Origin: Cognatilysobacter claricitrinus
Lineage (GTDB): Bacteria > Pseudomonadota > Gammaproteobacteria > Xanthomonadales > Xanthomonadaceae
DNA length: 64,000 nt
Assembly (NCBI RefSeq): GCF_045866565.1
Contig: NZ_BAAFZV010000001.1
Coordinates: 1 to 64,000, forward strand
Direction of reading: 5' to 3'
This document shows positions 25,701-32,549 of this stretch, piece by piece (position 1 is the first letter of the stretch; every line of letters begins with the position of its first letter). Below the pieces are notes generated by a model. The model had not been told where the DNA came from, did not search any database, and was given only the letters and a program-made list of their open reading frames with translations. Made by a program: the position numbers and the translations under genes.

Positions 25701-26829
25701 TGCCGGCCGCCCACGAATCGGCGCGCGCGAGAATGGTCCCGGAATTCACTACGCCGACGTCGTCGCCGGAGGCAAAGATGCCATCGGCCGTTCCGTTGAA
25801 CGCTTCGACGTCCAGCAGGCCGCTGTTGTTGACCGTGATCGCGCCGCCGGTCGACGTGTAGATGCCGGTCGCATTGCCGAGCGTGGAAATGACGCCGACG
25901 TCGCGCGAGTTGACCACGTCGATGCCGCCGGCGACCGAGTTCGCCGCGATGCCCGATGCGGCGTACTTGCCGTCCGTGCTGATCGCCGCGCCGTTGTCGA
26001 TGTGGATGTCGCCGGCGCCGGAATACACCGCGATGCCGTGCGCGAACGTGGTGCCGGACGCGGCCAGCGCACCGGTGTTGGTGATGTCGATCGGCCCGTT
26101 GCCGCCGCTCACGTTGATCGCGCTGGCCGGCCCGTACGCGGCCATCGCGGCGCTGCTGGATACGTCGATCGCACCGCTGTTGGTCACGATGACCGCGCCC
26201 GCCGCCGTGGCGTCGATGCCACTCGCGGAGCTCGTCGAACGCCCGGTGATGGCGCCGGTGTTGTAGACGCCGACGGCGTCGCCGAGAGCGTAGATCCCGA
26301 TCGCGCCGTCACCCTCCTGGGCCGTGCCAAGCGCAATGGCTGCATCGTTGGTGATCGCGACGCCGCCACCGACGGCGCGGCCGCCGATGCCGACCATCGA
26401 CGCACTGCCGGGCGTTGCGGAGTCGATCGTGATGTCGCCGGTGTTGCTGACGTGCAGGTTGACGCCCGACGCGTAACCGCTCACGCCAACGGTGTACCCC
26501 GTGGCAGCGGCGTAGGTGACCGGCGTGCTGTTGTCGACAATCACGTCGCCCGGCTGCGGCGGAGGCACCGCGCCACTGGTGGCGAGCGAGTGCGCTGGCG
26601 CGACGAGCGTGAGGTCATGCACCGGATAGTGCTGGCCGGCGGCCATGGGGACGCGATGGACCGCCGACGGGGCGACCGGAGCGGCGGCGAACGCCATGCC
26701 GGGGCCCGCGAGGGCGACGGCGGCGACCGAGGCGGCGAGCGCATGTCGGATCGCCGATGCGACCGGTGCCATGCGGATGACGCGCGACTTCCCAGCTCCG
26801 GCCCGGGCGGCCAGCTTCCTACCTTGCAT
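19741..26829 (-). CDS. Giant repeat-rich autotransporter adhesin (type Va)
   Basis: This 2362-residue protein begins with an extended signal peptide (cleavage near residue 48, AFAAAP). A passenger of about 2000 residues made of short beta-helix repeats (VDNSG, VTNSGA, GIxA patterns) follows. The C-terminal 12-strand autotransporter barrel runs from about 2075, starts near VGTWRQRMGFDP and ends in the aromatic YTW signal for BAM insertion. The passenger includes a tandem duplication of about 577 residues (about 340-1490). The ATG at 26829 has GGGGGA upstream. Cysteine is essentially absent, as expected for secreted passengers. It probably functions as a surface adhesin or in biofilm formation; no protease or lipase catalytic motif is visible. 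It heads a - strand operon with TIGR03032 and EF-hand genes. Confidence 0.93.
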   Translation of the reverse strand: MQGRKLAARAGAGKSRVIRMAPVASAIRHALAASVAAVALAGPGMAFAAAPVAPSAVHRVPMAAGQHYPVHDLTLVAPAHSLATSGAVPPPQPGDVIVDNSTPVTYAAATGYTVGVSGYASGVNLHVSNTGDITIDSATPGSASMVGIGGRAVGGGVAITNDAAIALGTAQEGDGAIGIYALGDAVGVYNTGAITGRSTSSASGIDATAAGAVIVTNSGAIDVSSSAAMAAYGPASAINVSGGNGPIDITNTGALAASGTTFAHGIAVYSGAGDIHIDNGAAISTDGKYAASGIAANSVAGGIDVVNSRDVGVISTLGNATGIYTSTGGAITVNNSGLLDVEAFNGTADGIFASGDDVGVVNSGTILARADSWAAGIEAQAINGVSVDNSGNVYSQAATGLAFGVYASSGTGLATVTNTGALYVMTGGGYGSVATGIGVQAGTGGARVDNRGDITATGYYANGIDVRSDGTASLTNYGALTIGGVYSSIVATGIHASTAYDAGNIDVFNAGDITVGAVYIATGIEAIATGAGSTVGVSNAGAITVNTRSPYTTATGITASGDAATRVDNGARVSVYGYGTIDGIVATSATGAATVVNAGDVHTEALSSSGYYVTSGLVASSSGGTAHVDNVGNVVALGGYSANGIDVNGQYGASVSNDGVVQANAFLAYSVGARSGAGDVAITNTANGGIAAYGGLAIGVFGQAVQGDVAIDNAGQILTVAGLLPSVGVLGTSTYGDVSLDNSLDITSIGYGSASGLSAEAVLLTATHGDIHVDNSGSVYAYGEYGAYGVRTRATAGSIGIDNTLNIEAVANHGDALGVSAQANGPVDITSSGDIQAKSADGVASAVFARSNGAVTVNNSGSIGAQSYYGAAVGLDLAATTIAVTNSGPINATGYADATGIAAVGDVVSVVSGGGIDVSSAYATADGIFAYANDLNVVNTGAMRVSGYSWSAGIEAQALNGVTVDNGGDVNSQATHGGAFGIYASSGTGLATVTNSGALDVSVGGGYGSSATGISVHAGTGGALITNHGAITANGYYANGIDVRSDGTAGLTNDGALTIGDIATSAVATGIHVSTNYDAGNIDLVNAGDVTTNAYYIATGIEAIATGAGSTVDLTNSGAVTVNSMSPYFATTGILGAGDAATSVGNTAAVGVYGYGTVDGVVATSAAGLAAVVNGGDVRATSYGNGYYASGLVASSSGGTAHVDNTGTVIASSGYGANAIDARGQYGASVSNNGYVGAQAAFAYAVSAQSGAGDVVISNMANGLVDAYGAIALGVFGRAVQGDVAIDNAGGISTAAYYFPSVGVRGTSTYGDVRLTNSGDITSLGVGSASGFSSEAVFLTATNGDVRVDNTGSIAGVGIYGAYGVRTRATAGDVGISNAGDVYALGKYGDAIGVLAQGGGAVDASSTGLVQATSTYGVATAVVARATDAIALTNGGTIGAQSDYSGAIGLDLAAANVSATNSGSITVTGSTGAYGIAATGDSVTVSSSGDINVTGADAYGAYLNATTMASFVNSGAANVSGDSAAGAIALSDTSASARNTGTLIVSGATRAAGLGVNGNGNGLAINAGSVQVDSQGMALGLVANNGGDATVRNSGALTVNGDVVAFGVNAFGNGSATVATAGGSITATSVAGNAYGIMAGSNGLLTIDNAAPIDATAYNIANGILVQTYANASVLNRGATTATSNYGAATGINAIGYGTLAIENRSTIDAEGYASAIGVSIANGPGAVSLLNTGTISSTSLYNEAIGVEAGGSGSVVIDNRGLITATNDTAAVAISFDTAGTLLNSGTLSPVADGDAAIAVRGDAGVQDIRNSGDITGAVITGAGDDRFVNNAGGTWTVSNASTDFGDGNDSLVNAANGNLTLDGGAIAFGAGDDTLTNAAGGTLLLSGGSIDFGTSTAGNVFANAGTLQVLDTGLIDMGTANAKSFTNSGLIDMANGSATDTLTLKGNLAGSGRIAVDLDPQGGTADHLVVNGNVAPNTVQTVDVSFTGLPDGSLTPTEFARVTGDSTAGSFVGGRVIGYSPADFLDLQVGVTSSLSTSNAAADVFYVGLDVAGLNTSGALAATVAPAAHSLMTSQVGTWRQRMGFDPSRDEGRVGLGPWVRAFGEHGRIAPENVGATMGSQGDLRFDQSTHGTEVGFDAHVGGGVHVGVLVGEADSSQNQVARTGTDHLRGETSGLYGSWFGSNGTYVDVSYRWNSFTAKMDSSAGRQTTRGDGTAWNVEAGFGGLSFAGVNVVPQAQYTRSTVDNIDAIDGATAVFSADGGDSSRARLGVEFNTVLHSGAVTWTPYGAVSAVREFDGETSYDIDGVFRGTTSTEGTSAMINLGVGMQIHGISLTGGVDWTDGGALRDFLGGQLIMRYTW
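22360..24085 (-). repeat. Second copy of internal autotransporter duplication
   Basis: This segment aligns collinearly with 24086-25815. Landmarks recur at 1725-1731 base spacing, for example the AGIEAQAxNGVxVDN block, GQYGASVSN and GTSTYGDV. DNA identity in sampled stretches is roughly 80 percent by eye, so the copies have diverged, with small in-frame indels. Boundaries are approximate. Confidence 0.75.
24086..25815 (-). repeat. First copy of internal autotransporter duplication
   Basis: This is the N-terminal copy of a tandem unit of about 577 codons. It begins near the GIFASGDDVGVVNSG segment and ends at the matching GIFAYANDLNVVNTG segment of the next copy. It is distinct from the much shorter beta-helix repeats that it contains. 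Boundaries are approximate. Confidence 0.75.
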
Positions 26830-26897
26830 CGAATTTCCCCCTGACGAACGACCGGCCGCGTCCACGTCGGGACAGCGGCTACGCTTTTGTGACACCG

Positions 26898-26903
26898 ATC
26901 ATA
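26898..26903 (-). promoter_or_regulatory. Possible -10 element of the autotransporter operon
   Basis: TATGAT on the - strand (5 of 6 to consensus) lies about 68 bases upstream of the autotransporter ATG. The matching -35 region is poor (TTCTTT at 17 bases), so the promoter may need an activator. Confidence 0.35.
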
Positions 26904-26975
26904 AGCGGGCGAAAACGGGAAAAGAAAGTGCTACCGGCCAGCGATGGTCACTTTGGGCGCATGGTCCTGTCTCAG

Positions 26976-29900
26976 TCAGTGGTGATCCGCCGCCTGCGGC
27001 GTACTCGCCTCCAGAGCTGCCAGCTCTTGCGTCACCGCTTCAGGCGAGCGCGTGTACTTGGCGAGCAGAACGTAGAACGCGGGAACCACGAACAGCGAGA
27101 GCAGCGTGGAGAACGAGACGCCGAAGATCACCACGACACCGATCGCGGCGCGGCTTGCCGAACCCGGGCCGCCGGCGAGCACCAGCGGCACCGCGCCGAC
27201 GACGGTCGCGATCGACGTCATCAGGATCGGTCGCAGGCGCACGCTCGCGCTTTCGACGATGGCCTGGTGGATCGTGCGGCCTTCGTCGCGCAACTGGTTG
27301 GCGAACTCGACGATCAGGATGCCGTTCTTCGCCGCCAGGCCGACCAGCATGACGATGCCGATCTGGCTGAACAGGTTGAGCGTGCCGTGCGTGATCCAGA
27401 TGCCGAGCAGCGCGCCGAGCACGCCCAGCGGCACCGTCAGCATGATCACCAGCGGATGGATGAAGCTTTCGAACTGCGCGGCTAGCACGAGGAAGACGAC
27501 GAGCAGCGCGAGCGCGAACGTCAGCACGACGGCGCCGCCGGCCTGCTGGTATTCACGCGACTCCCCCTTCCAATCGATCTGCGCCTCGGCCGGCAATTCC
27601 TCGCGAGTCGCCTGCTGCAGGAAAGTGATCGCGTCACCCATGCGATAGCCCGGCGCAAGACCGGCACTGAGCGTGATCGCGCGCAGGCGATTGAAGCGAT
27701 TGAGGCTACCGGGCTCGGCGACTTCGCGCAGCGTGACGAGGTTGGACAGCGGCACCAGCGAGCCGTCGCGCGCACGCACCTGGATCTGTTCGAGATCGGC
27801 CGGCGACCCACGCGCGACCCGATCGGCCTGCACGATGACGTCGTATTCCTCGCCGTTCTGCACGAACGTGGTGACGCGACTGCTGCCCATCATCGTTTCC
27901 AGCGCGTGGCCGATGTCGGTGACGCTGATTCCGAGGTCCGCCGCGCGACCGCGATCGATCTCGACGTGCATCTGCGGACGCGTTTCCTTGTAATCCGAGT
28001 CGACGCCGGTGAAGCCGGGGTTCTGCTCCATGCGCGCCTGCAGCGCGTCACGCCACTTCACCAGCTGCGCGTAGTCGGGGCCGCCGAGCACGATGTTCAC
28101 GGGCTGGCCGCGCGTACGCACCAGGCCGCCACTCACCTGCGTGGCGACCTTGACCCCCGGCAGCTTCGAGAAATCCTTCTTCAGGCCGTCGGCGATGTCC
28201 GCGGTGCTGGCCTTGCGCTTGTCCCAGTCCTGCAGGAACACGGCGATGCGGCCGGTATGCATTTCCTCGCTGCCGCCGAAACCGCCCGGCACGCGGGGGT
28301 TGTAGCGCGCGATGTCTTTTCCCGCGCCGGTGCGCGCGGCGATGATCTTCTCGACCTGCTGCACCTGCCCGACCGTGTAGTCGAAGCCCGCGCCTTCGGG
28401 GCCGGTGATCATCACCTGGAAGAACCCGCGATCTTCAGCGGGCGCCAGTTCCGACGGCACGACCTTGAACAGCACGAAGCTCGCGGCCATCGCGACCAGC
28501 ATCAATGCACCGAACATCCACGGGCGATCGACGCTGCGGTCGAGGAAGCGCTGGTAACGCGCGCTCACCACTTCCAAGCGCGTGTTCACCCAGCGTGTCG
28601 CGGGATTCGCCTTCTCTTCGTTGTGCGGACGCACGAGCTTGGACGACATCATCGGCGTCAGCGTCAGCGCGACGAACGCCGACAGCGCCACGGCGCCGGC
28701 CAGCGCAACCGACAGTTCGCGGAACAGGCGGCCGGTGTTGCCCTGCATGAAGCCGATCGGCAGGAACACCGACACCAGCACCGCGGTCGTCGCGATCACC
28801 GCGAACGCCACCTGCTTGGTGCCGCGCGCTGCGGCGACGAGCCGCGGCTCGCCGAGATCGGAACGACGCTGGATGTTCTCCAGCACCACGATCGCGTCGT
28901 CGACCACCAGACCGATACACAACACCAGCGCGAGCAGCGTCAGCAGGTTGATCGAGTAGCCGAACGCATACAGCGGAATGAACGCCGCGATCAGGCACAC
29001 CGGCACGGTCACCGCGGGGATCAGCGCGGCGCGGAAGCTGCCGAGGAACAGCCAGATCACCACGAGCACGAGGATGATCGCCTCGGCGAGCGTGTGATAG
29101 ACGCGGTCGACCGCGGCGTCGATGAACGTGGTGGTATCGAACGCGACGAAGATGTCGGTGCCCGGCGGCAGCGACGGACGGATGTCGTCGGCCGCGGCGC
29201 GCGCGGCGCGCGCGACGTCGAGACTGTTCGCGGTCGACGTCTTGATGATGCCGAGGCCGATGTTGTTCTCGCCGTTGCTGCGGTAGTACGCGCGCCGCTC
29301 GGCGGATGTGAGTTCGACACGCGCGACGTCGCCGAGGCGGATCACGTAACCGTCGTCGCCCTTCTTCAGCGGGATCTGCGCGAAGTCGGTGGGCTTCTGG
29401 TAGTTGCGCGCCACGCGCAGGGTGAAGTCGCGCGTCTGCGATTCGATGCGGCCGGCCGGGAGCTCGACGTTCTCTGCGCGTAACGCGCTCTCGATGTCGT
29501 TCACCGTGATGCCGCGCGCGGCCATGCCGTCGCGATCGAGCCAGATGCGCATCGCATAACGCTGTTCGCCGCCGATGCGCACCTGCGCCACGCCTTCGAG
29601 CGCGGCGAGGCGATCGACGATGTAGCGGTCGGCGTAATCCGACAGCTGCAGCGTGTTCATCGACTTGCTGCTCATGTTGAGCCAGATGATCGGATCGGCG
29701 TCGCTTTCCACCTTCGCGATCTGCGGCGCGTCCGCTTCGTCGGGCAGCCGGTCGAGCACGCGGCTCACGGCGTCGCGCACGTCGTTGGCGGCCGCTTCCA
29801 TGTCGCGCGACAGCTTGAATTCGATCGAGATCGACGAGCGCCCGTTGATGCTGCGCGAGTCGATCGACTCGACGCCCTCGATGCCCGACAGCGCGTCTTC

Positions 29901-30101
29901 CAGCACCTGCGTGATGCGCGTTTCGACGACGCTGGCCGATGCGCCTTCATAGCTGACGTCGACCGACACCACCGGCGGATCGATCGCCGGCAATTCGCGC
30001 AGCGTGAGGCGGCTGAACGCCATCACGCCCAGCGTGATGAGCAGCAGGCTCATCACGGTCGCGAAGACGGGACGGCGAATCGAGAGATCGGACAGGTTCA
30101 T
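26976..30101 (-). CDS. RND-family multidrug efflux transporter (inner-membrane pump)
   Basis: This 1041-residue protein has the usual length of an HAE1/AcrB-type pump. Signatures include the N-terminal RRPVFATVMSLLLITLG helix, large periplasmic loops, and the TM4 motif GLVVDDAIVVLENIQR, whose paired aspartates form the proton relay. LTPMMSS, GRLFRELS and the C-terminal GLAAKNGILIVEFANQLRDEG are also present. About 12 membrane helices are expected. It acts with the membrane-fusion protein encoded 100 bases upstream on the same strand; no outer-membrane TolC-type partner is encoded nearby. The ATG at 30101 is chosen because the family starts shortly before the first helix. Substrate range is unknown. 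Confidence 0.96.
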   Translation of the reverse strand: MNLSDLSIRRPVFATVMSLLLITLGVMAFSRLTLRELPAIDPPVVSVDVSYEGASASVVETRITQVLEDALSGIEGVESIDSRSINGRSSISIEFKLSRDMEAAANDVRDAVSRVLDRLPDEADAPQIAKVESDADPIIWLNMSSKSMNTLQLSDYADRYIVDRLAALEGVAQVRIGGEQRYAMRIWLDRDGMAARGITVNDIESALRAENVELPAGRIESQTRDFTLRVARNYQKPTDFAQIPLKKGDDGYVIRLGDVARVELTSAERRAYYRSNGENNIGLGIIKTSTANSLDVARAARAAADDIRPSLPPGTDIFVAFDTTTFIDAAVDRVYHTLAEAIILVLVVIWLFLGSFRAALIPAVTVPVCLIAAFIPLYAFGYSINLLTLLALVLCIGLVVDDAIVVLENIQRRSDLGEPRLVAAARGTKQVAFAVIATTAVLVSVFLPIGFMQGNTGRLFRELSVALAGAVALSAFVALTLTPMMSSKLVRPHNEEKANPATRWVNTRLEVVSARYQRFLDRSVDRPWMFGALMLVAMAASFVLFKVVPSELAPAEDRGFFQVMITGPEGAGFDYTVGQVQQVEKIIAARTGAGKDIARYNPRVPGGFGGSEEMHTGRIAVFLQDWDKRKASTADIADGLKKDFSKLPGVKVATQVSGGLVRTRGQPVNIVLGGPDYAQLVKWRDALQARMEQNPGFTGVDSDYKETRPQMHVEIDRGRAADLGISVTDIGHALETMMGSSRVTTFVQNGEEYDVIVQADRVARGSPADLEQIQVRARDGSLVPLSNLVTLREVAEPGSLNRFNRLRAITLSAGLAPGYRMGDAITFLQQATREELPAEAQIDWKGESREYQQAGGAVVLTFALALLVVFLVLAAQFESFIHPLVIMLTVPLGVLGALLGIWITHGTLNLFSQIGIVMLVGLAAKNGILIVEFANQLRDEGRTIHQAIVESASVRLRPILMTSIATVVGAVPLVLAGGPGSASRAAIGVVVIFGVSFSTLLSLFVVPAFYVLLAKYTRSPEAVTQELAALEASTPQAADHH

Positions 30102-30201
30102 CGCGAGGGCTTCTGCACGTCGCGCCCGCATGCAGGCGGCGTCGGAGGGCGCCCGCTGCGCGGGCGGCGGGAAAGGCCGGGCACCCAGCGCCCGGCGCGG
30201 G

Positions 30202-31266
30202 TCACGCGGCCTTGCCGCGCGGCGCCTTGGCGACGTCGCTGATCTTCGCGCCGGGTTTCAGCTTGCCGGTGCCGTCGACCACGATGGTGTCGCCCGCGGC
30301 AACGCCCGACAGCACCTCGACGCGACCGTTGCTGCGCGTGCCGAGCTTGACGTCGGCGCGCTCGGCGACGTTGTTGCGCACGCGGAAGACATACGAATCG
30401 CTGCCGACCTGCACCACCGCGATCTCCGGGATCAGCAGCGCGGGGCGCTCGGCGCGGGCGACGTCGACCTGCAGCAGCATGCCCGGCTTGAGCGCGTGGT
30501 CGGTATTCGGGAACTGGCCGCGCACGGTGACGGCGCGTGTGGTCGGGTCGATGCGCGCGTCGATCGTCGCGACGGTGCCGTCGAACTGGCGACCGGTATA
30601 CGCCGCGGCGCGGCCCGTCAGCGATTCACCGACCGAGACCTGCGACAGCTGCGTCTCCGGCACCGGGAAGTCGACGAAGACGGTGTCCAGATCGTCGAGC
30701 GTGGTGATCACCGTGCCCGGCGTCACCAGCGAACCGGGGCTCACCTGACGCAGGCCGAGCACGCCGGTGAACGGCGCACGGATCACGCGATCGGAGGCCT
30801 GCGCGCGCATCTGCGCGACGCGGGCGATGGCGGCGTCGCGCACGGCGCGTTGCGTGTCGAGCTGCGAGCGCGCGATGAGCTGCTGCGTGGCGAGCGATGC
30901 CTGCCGGTTGTAGAGGTCGCTCGCCTCCTTCGCAGCGGCCTCGGCCGAGCGCAGCTGCGCCTGCTCGGAATCGCCGACCAGCGTGATCAGTGGCGCGCCG
31001 GCGCGCACGACGTCACCGCTGTCGAAATGCACGGCCTGCACCTTCTGCGACACGCTGGCGGTGACGGTCACCGATTCGCGCGCACGCACGGTGCCGAGCG
31101 CCTGCAACGTGTCGACGAAGGGCTGGGACCGGACGAGCTCCGTGGTCACCGTGACCGGACGGTCACCGCCGCCCTTGCTGCCTTCCTTGGCGGCGTTGGC
31201 CCGGTCACCGCAGCCCGTCAGGACCAGGGCCGCCACGAGGGCCGGGAACACCAGAATCGATCGCAT
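30202..31266 (-). CDS. RND efflux membrane-fusion (periplasmic adaptor) lipoprotein
   Basis: A 354-residue HlyD/AcrA-type adaptor. The N-terminus has a lipoprotein signal (ALVLTGCGD, lipid-attached Cys near residue 18). It is followed by the beta-barrel/lipoyl half-motifs (VTASVSQKVQAVHFDSGDVV and APFTGVLGLRQVSPGSLV), a helical hairpin of about 60 residues between them, and a C-terminal barrel (LLIPEIAVVQVGSDSYVF). The start at 31266 gives a canonical lipobox position. It bridges the RND pump to an outer-membrane channel. The pump gene lies downstream in the same operon. The upstream region carries repeated half-sites that may be an operator. Confidence 0.95.
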   Translation of the reverse strand: MRSILVFPALVAALVLTGCGDRANAAKEGSKGGGDRPVTVTTELVRSQPFVDTLQALGTVRARESVTVTASVSQKVQAVHFDSGDVVRAGAPLITLVGDSEQAQLRSAEAAAKEASDLYNRQASLATQQLIARSQLDTQRAVRDAAIARVAQMRAQASDRVIRAPFTGVLGLRQVSPGSLVTPGTVITTLDDLDTVFVDFPVPETQLSQVSVGESLTGRAAAYTGRQFDGTVATIDARIDPTTRAVTVRGQFPNTDHALKPGMLLQVDVARAERPALLIPEIAVVQVGSDSYVFRVRNNVAERADVKLGTRSNGRVEVLSGVAAGDTIVVDGTGKLKPGAKISDVAKAPRGKAA

Positions 31267-31294
31267 GCGGATCCGAACAACGAGGGGACCGGGA

Positions 31295-31352
31295 ATTCTA
31301 TCGGGCGACCGTGTTACGGCCCGTGTCATCGGTACTGGATGGCGTGACACGG
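31295..31352 (-). promoter_or_regulatory. Promoter and candidate operator of the efflux operon
   Basis: On the - strand a TAGAAT -10 element sits at 31300-31295, 29 bases before the adaptor start. Just upstream are three copies of one half-site: CCGTGTTA at 31309-31316 and CCGTGTCA at 31321-31328 in direct order, and the perfect inverse TGACACGG at 31345-31352. They cover the expected -35 position, as a repressor operator would. No regulator gene is adjacent. Confidence 0.5.
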
Positions 31353-31409
31353 TTGGAACGTCGGCGTTGCATGAGCCGCGTCAACGCGACGGCGGGCGGC
31401 GCCGCAAAT

Positions 31410-31434
31410 GAAAACGCCGGCACGTGGCCGGCGT
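31410..31434 (-). terminator. Intrinsic terminator of the aldolase gene
   Basis: On the - strand ACGCCGGC (31434-31427) pairs with GCCGGCGT (31421-31414) around a 5-base loop, followed by TTTTCATTT. It lies about 25 bases after the aldolase stop and separates it from the efflux operon. Confidence 0.85.
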
Positions 31435-31459
31435 CTCCGAATCACGTTGGCGCGAGACG

Positions 31460-32470
31460 TCAGGCCGCGGCCTGCCACTGGCCGAGCGCAGCCAGCCCGT
31501 TGTCGCGGGCGCGGGCGAACACGGTTTCCTGCGCCTTGGCGTAGTTGCCCTGCATGTCCTGCGACCACAGCTTCAGCGCAGCCTGCTGCATGGCGCGACC
31601 GTACGAGAACGACAGCGGCCACGGATGCGGGCCGGCGGCGTTCATCGCGTTCAGGTGCGCCGTCGCGTCGGTGTCGGACTGGCCACCCGAGAGGAACACG
31701 ATGCCCGGCAGCGTCGCCGGCACGGTCGACTTCAGGCAGCGCAGGGTGGACGCGGCGACTTCCTCGATCGACGCCTTCTCCGCCGACTGCGTGCCGTGGA
31801 TCACCATGGACGCCTTCAGGATCGTGCCCTCGAGCATCACGTTCTGCTCGTACAGCGCGCCGAACAGCGAACGCAGCACGACTTCGGTGACCTCGTAGCA
31901 GGTGTCGATGTCGTGCTCGCCATCCATGATGACTTCCGGCTCGACCATCGGCACCAGGCCCTGCTCCTGGCAGAGCGCGGCGTAGCGCGCCAGCGCGTGG
32001 CTGTTGGCCTCGATGCAGGTGCCGGTCGGGATGTCGTCGCCGATGTTGATCACCGCGCGCCACTTGGCGAAGCGGGCGCCGAGCTTGTAGTACTCCTCGA
32101 GGCGACCGCGCAGGCCGTCGAGGCCTTCGGTCACCACCTCGCCGGGGAAGCCGGCCAGCGGCACCGGGCCCTTGTCGACCTTGATGCCCGGGATGATCCC
32201 GTTGGCCATCATGACCTGGGTGAACGGCCTGCCGTCCTTGGTCGACTGGCGGATCGTCTCGTCGAACAGGATCGCGCCCGACAGGTACTGGCCGATGTTC
32301 GGCGCCGTCAGCAGCAGCTCGCGGTACGCGCGACGGTTTTCCTCGGTGTTCTCGATGCCGACGCCCGCAAAGCGCTTGGCGCAGGTGGCGTTGGATTCGT
32401 CGATCGCGATGATGCCCTTGCCCGGGGCGACCATGGCCTGGGCGGTTTCGGCAAGCTGTTCGATGCTCAT
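31460..32470 (-). CDS. Class I fructose-bisphosphate aldolase
   Basis: This 336-residue Schiff-base aldolase catalyses reversible cleavage of fructose 1,6-bisphosphate to dihydroxyacetone phosphate and glyceraldehyde 3-phosphate. Family signatures are GKGIIAIDESNATCAKRF at the N-terminus, VPMVEPEVIMDGEHDI, the active-site lysine in GTILKASMVIHG, and GIVFLSGGQSD. It is the animal-type class I enzyme, unlike the class II enzyme of many enterobacteria. The ATG at 32470 is preceded by a good -10 element at 32503-32508. It is transcribed alone with its own terminator, next to pyruvate kinase and close to pgk and gap. Confidence 0.96.
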   Translation of the reverse strand: MSIEQLAETAQAMVAPGKGIIAIDESNATCAKRFAGVGIENTEENRRAYRELLLTAPNIGQYLSGAILFDETIRQSTKDGRPFTQVMMANGIIPGIKVDKGPVPLAGFPGEVVTEGLDGLRGRLEEYYKLGARFAKWRAVINIGDDIPTGTCIEANSHALARYAALCQEQGLVPMVEPEVIMDGEHDIDTCYEVTEVVLRSLFGALYEQNVMLEGTILKASMVIHGTQSAEKASIEEVAASTLRCLKSTVPATLPGIVFLSGGQSDTDATAHLNAMNAAGPHPWPLSFSYGRAMQQAALKLWSQDMQGNYAKAQETVFARARDNGLAALGQWQAAA

Positions 32471-32495
32471 GGGGTCCGTGCGCGCTGGAAACAGG

Positions 32496-32514
32496 GGCCG
32501 GCATTATACCGGCC
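32496..32514 (-). promoter_or_regulatory. Aldolase promoter -10 element inside a GGCCGG dyad
   Basis: A perfect TATAAT (32508-32503 on the - strand) lies 33 bases before the aldolase ATG. It is flanked on both sides by GGCCGG/CCGGCC (32496-32501 and 32509-32514), an inverted repeat centred on the -10 box. The -35 region is weak. Confidence 0.65.
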
Positions 32515-32549
32515 GCGCTGACTACGATTTCAGCGGCACCGGAAAGGGG

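Noticed and set aside
19741..26829. The repeated segments as a possible CRISPR array or insertion sequence
   Set aside because: The repeats are in-frame coding modules of an autotransporter with no constant short repeat/unique spacer pattern, no transposase and no terminal inverted repeats.
23224..26844. A 1206-codon + strand open frame opposite the autotransporter
   Set aside because: Repeated Asp/Arg/Val pattern derives from complementing the repeat-rich passenger; no start signal or domain. A similar 898-codon frame at 19627-22323 was rejected for the same reason.
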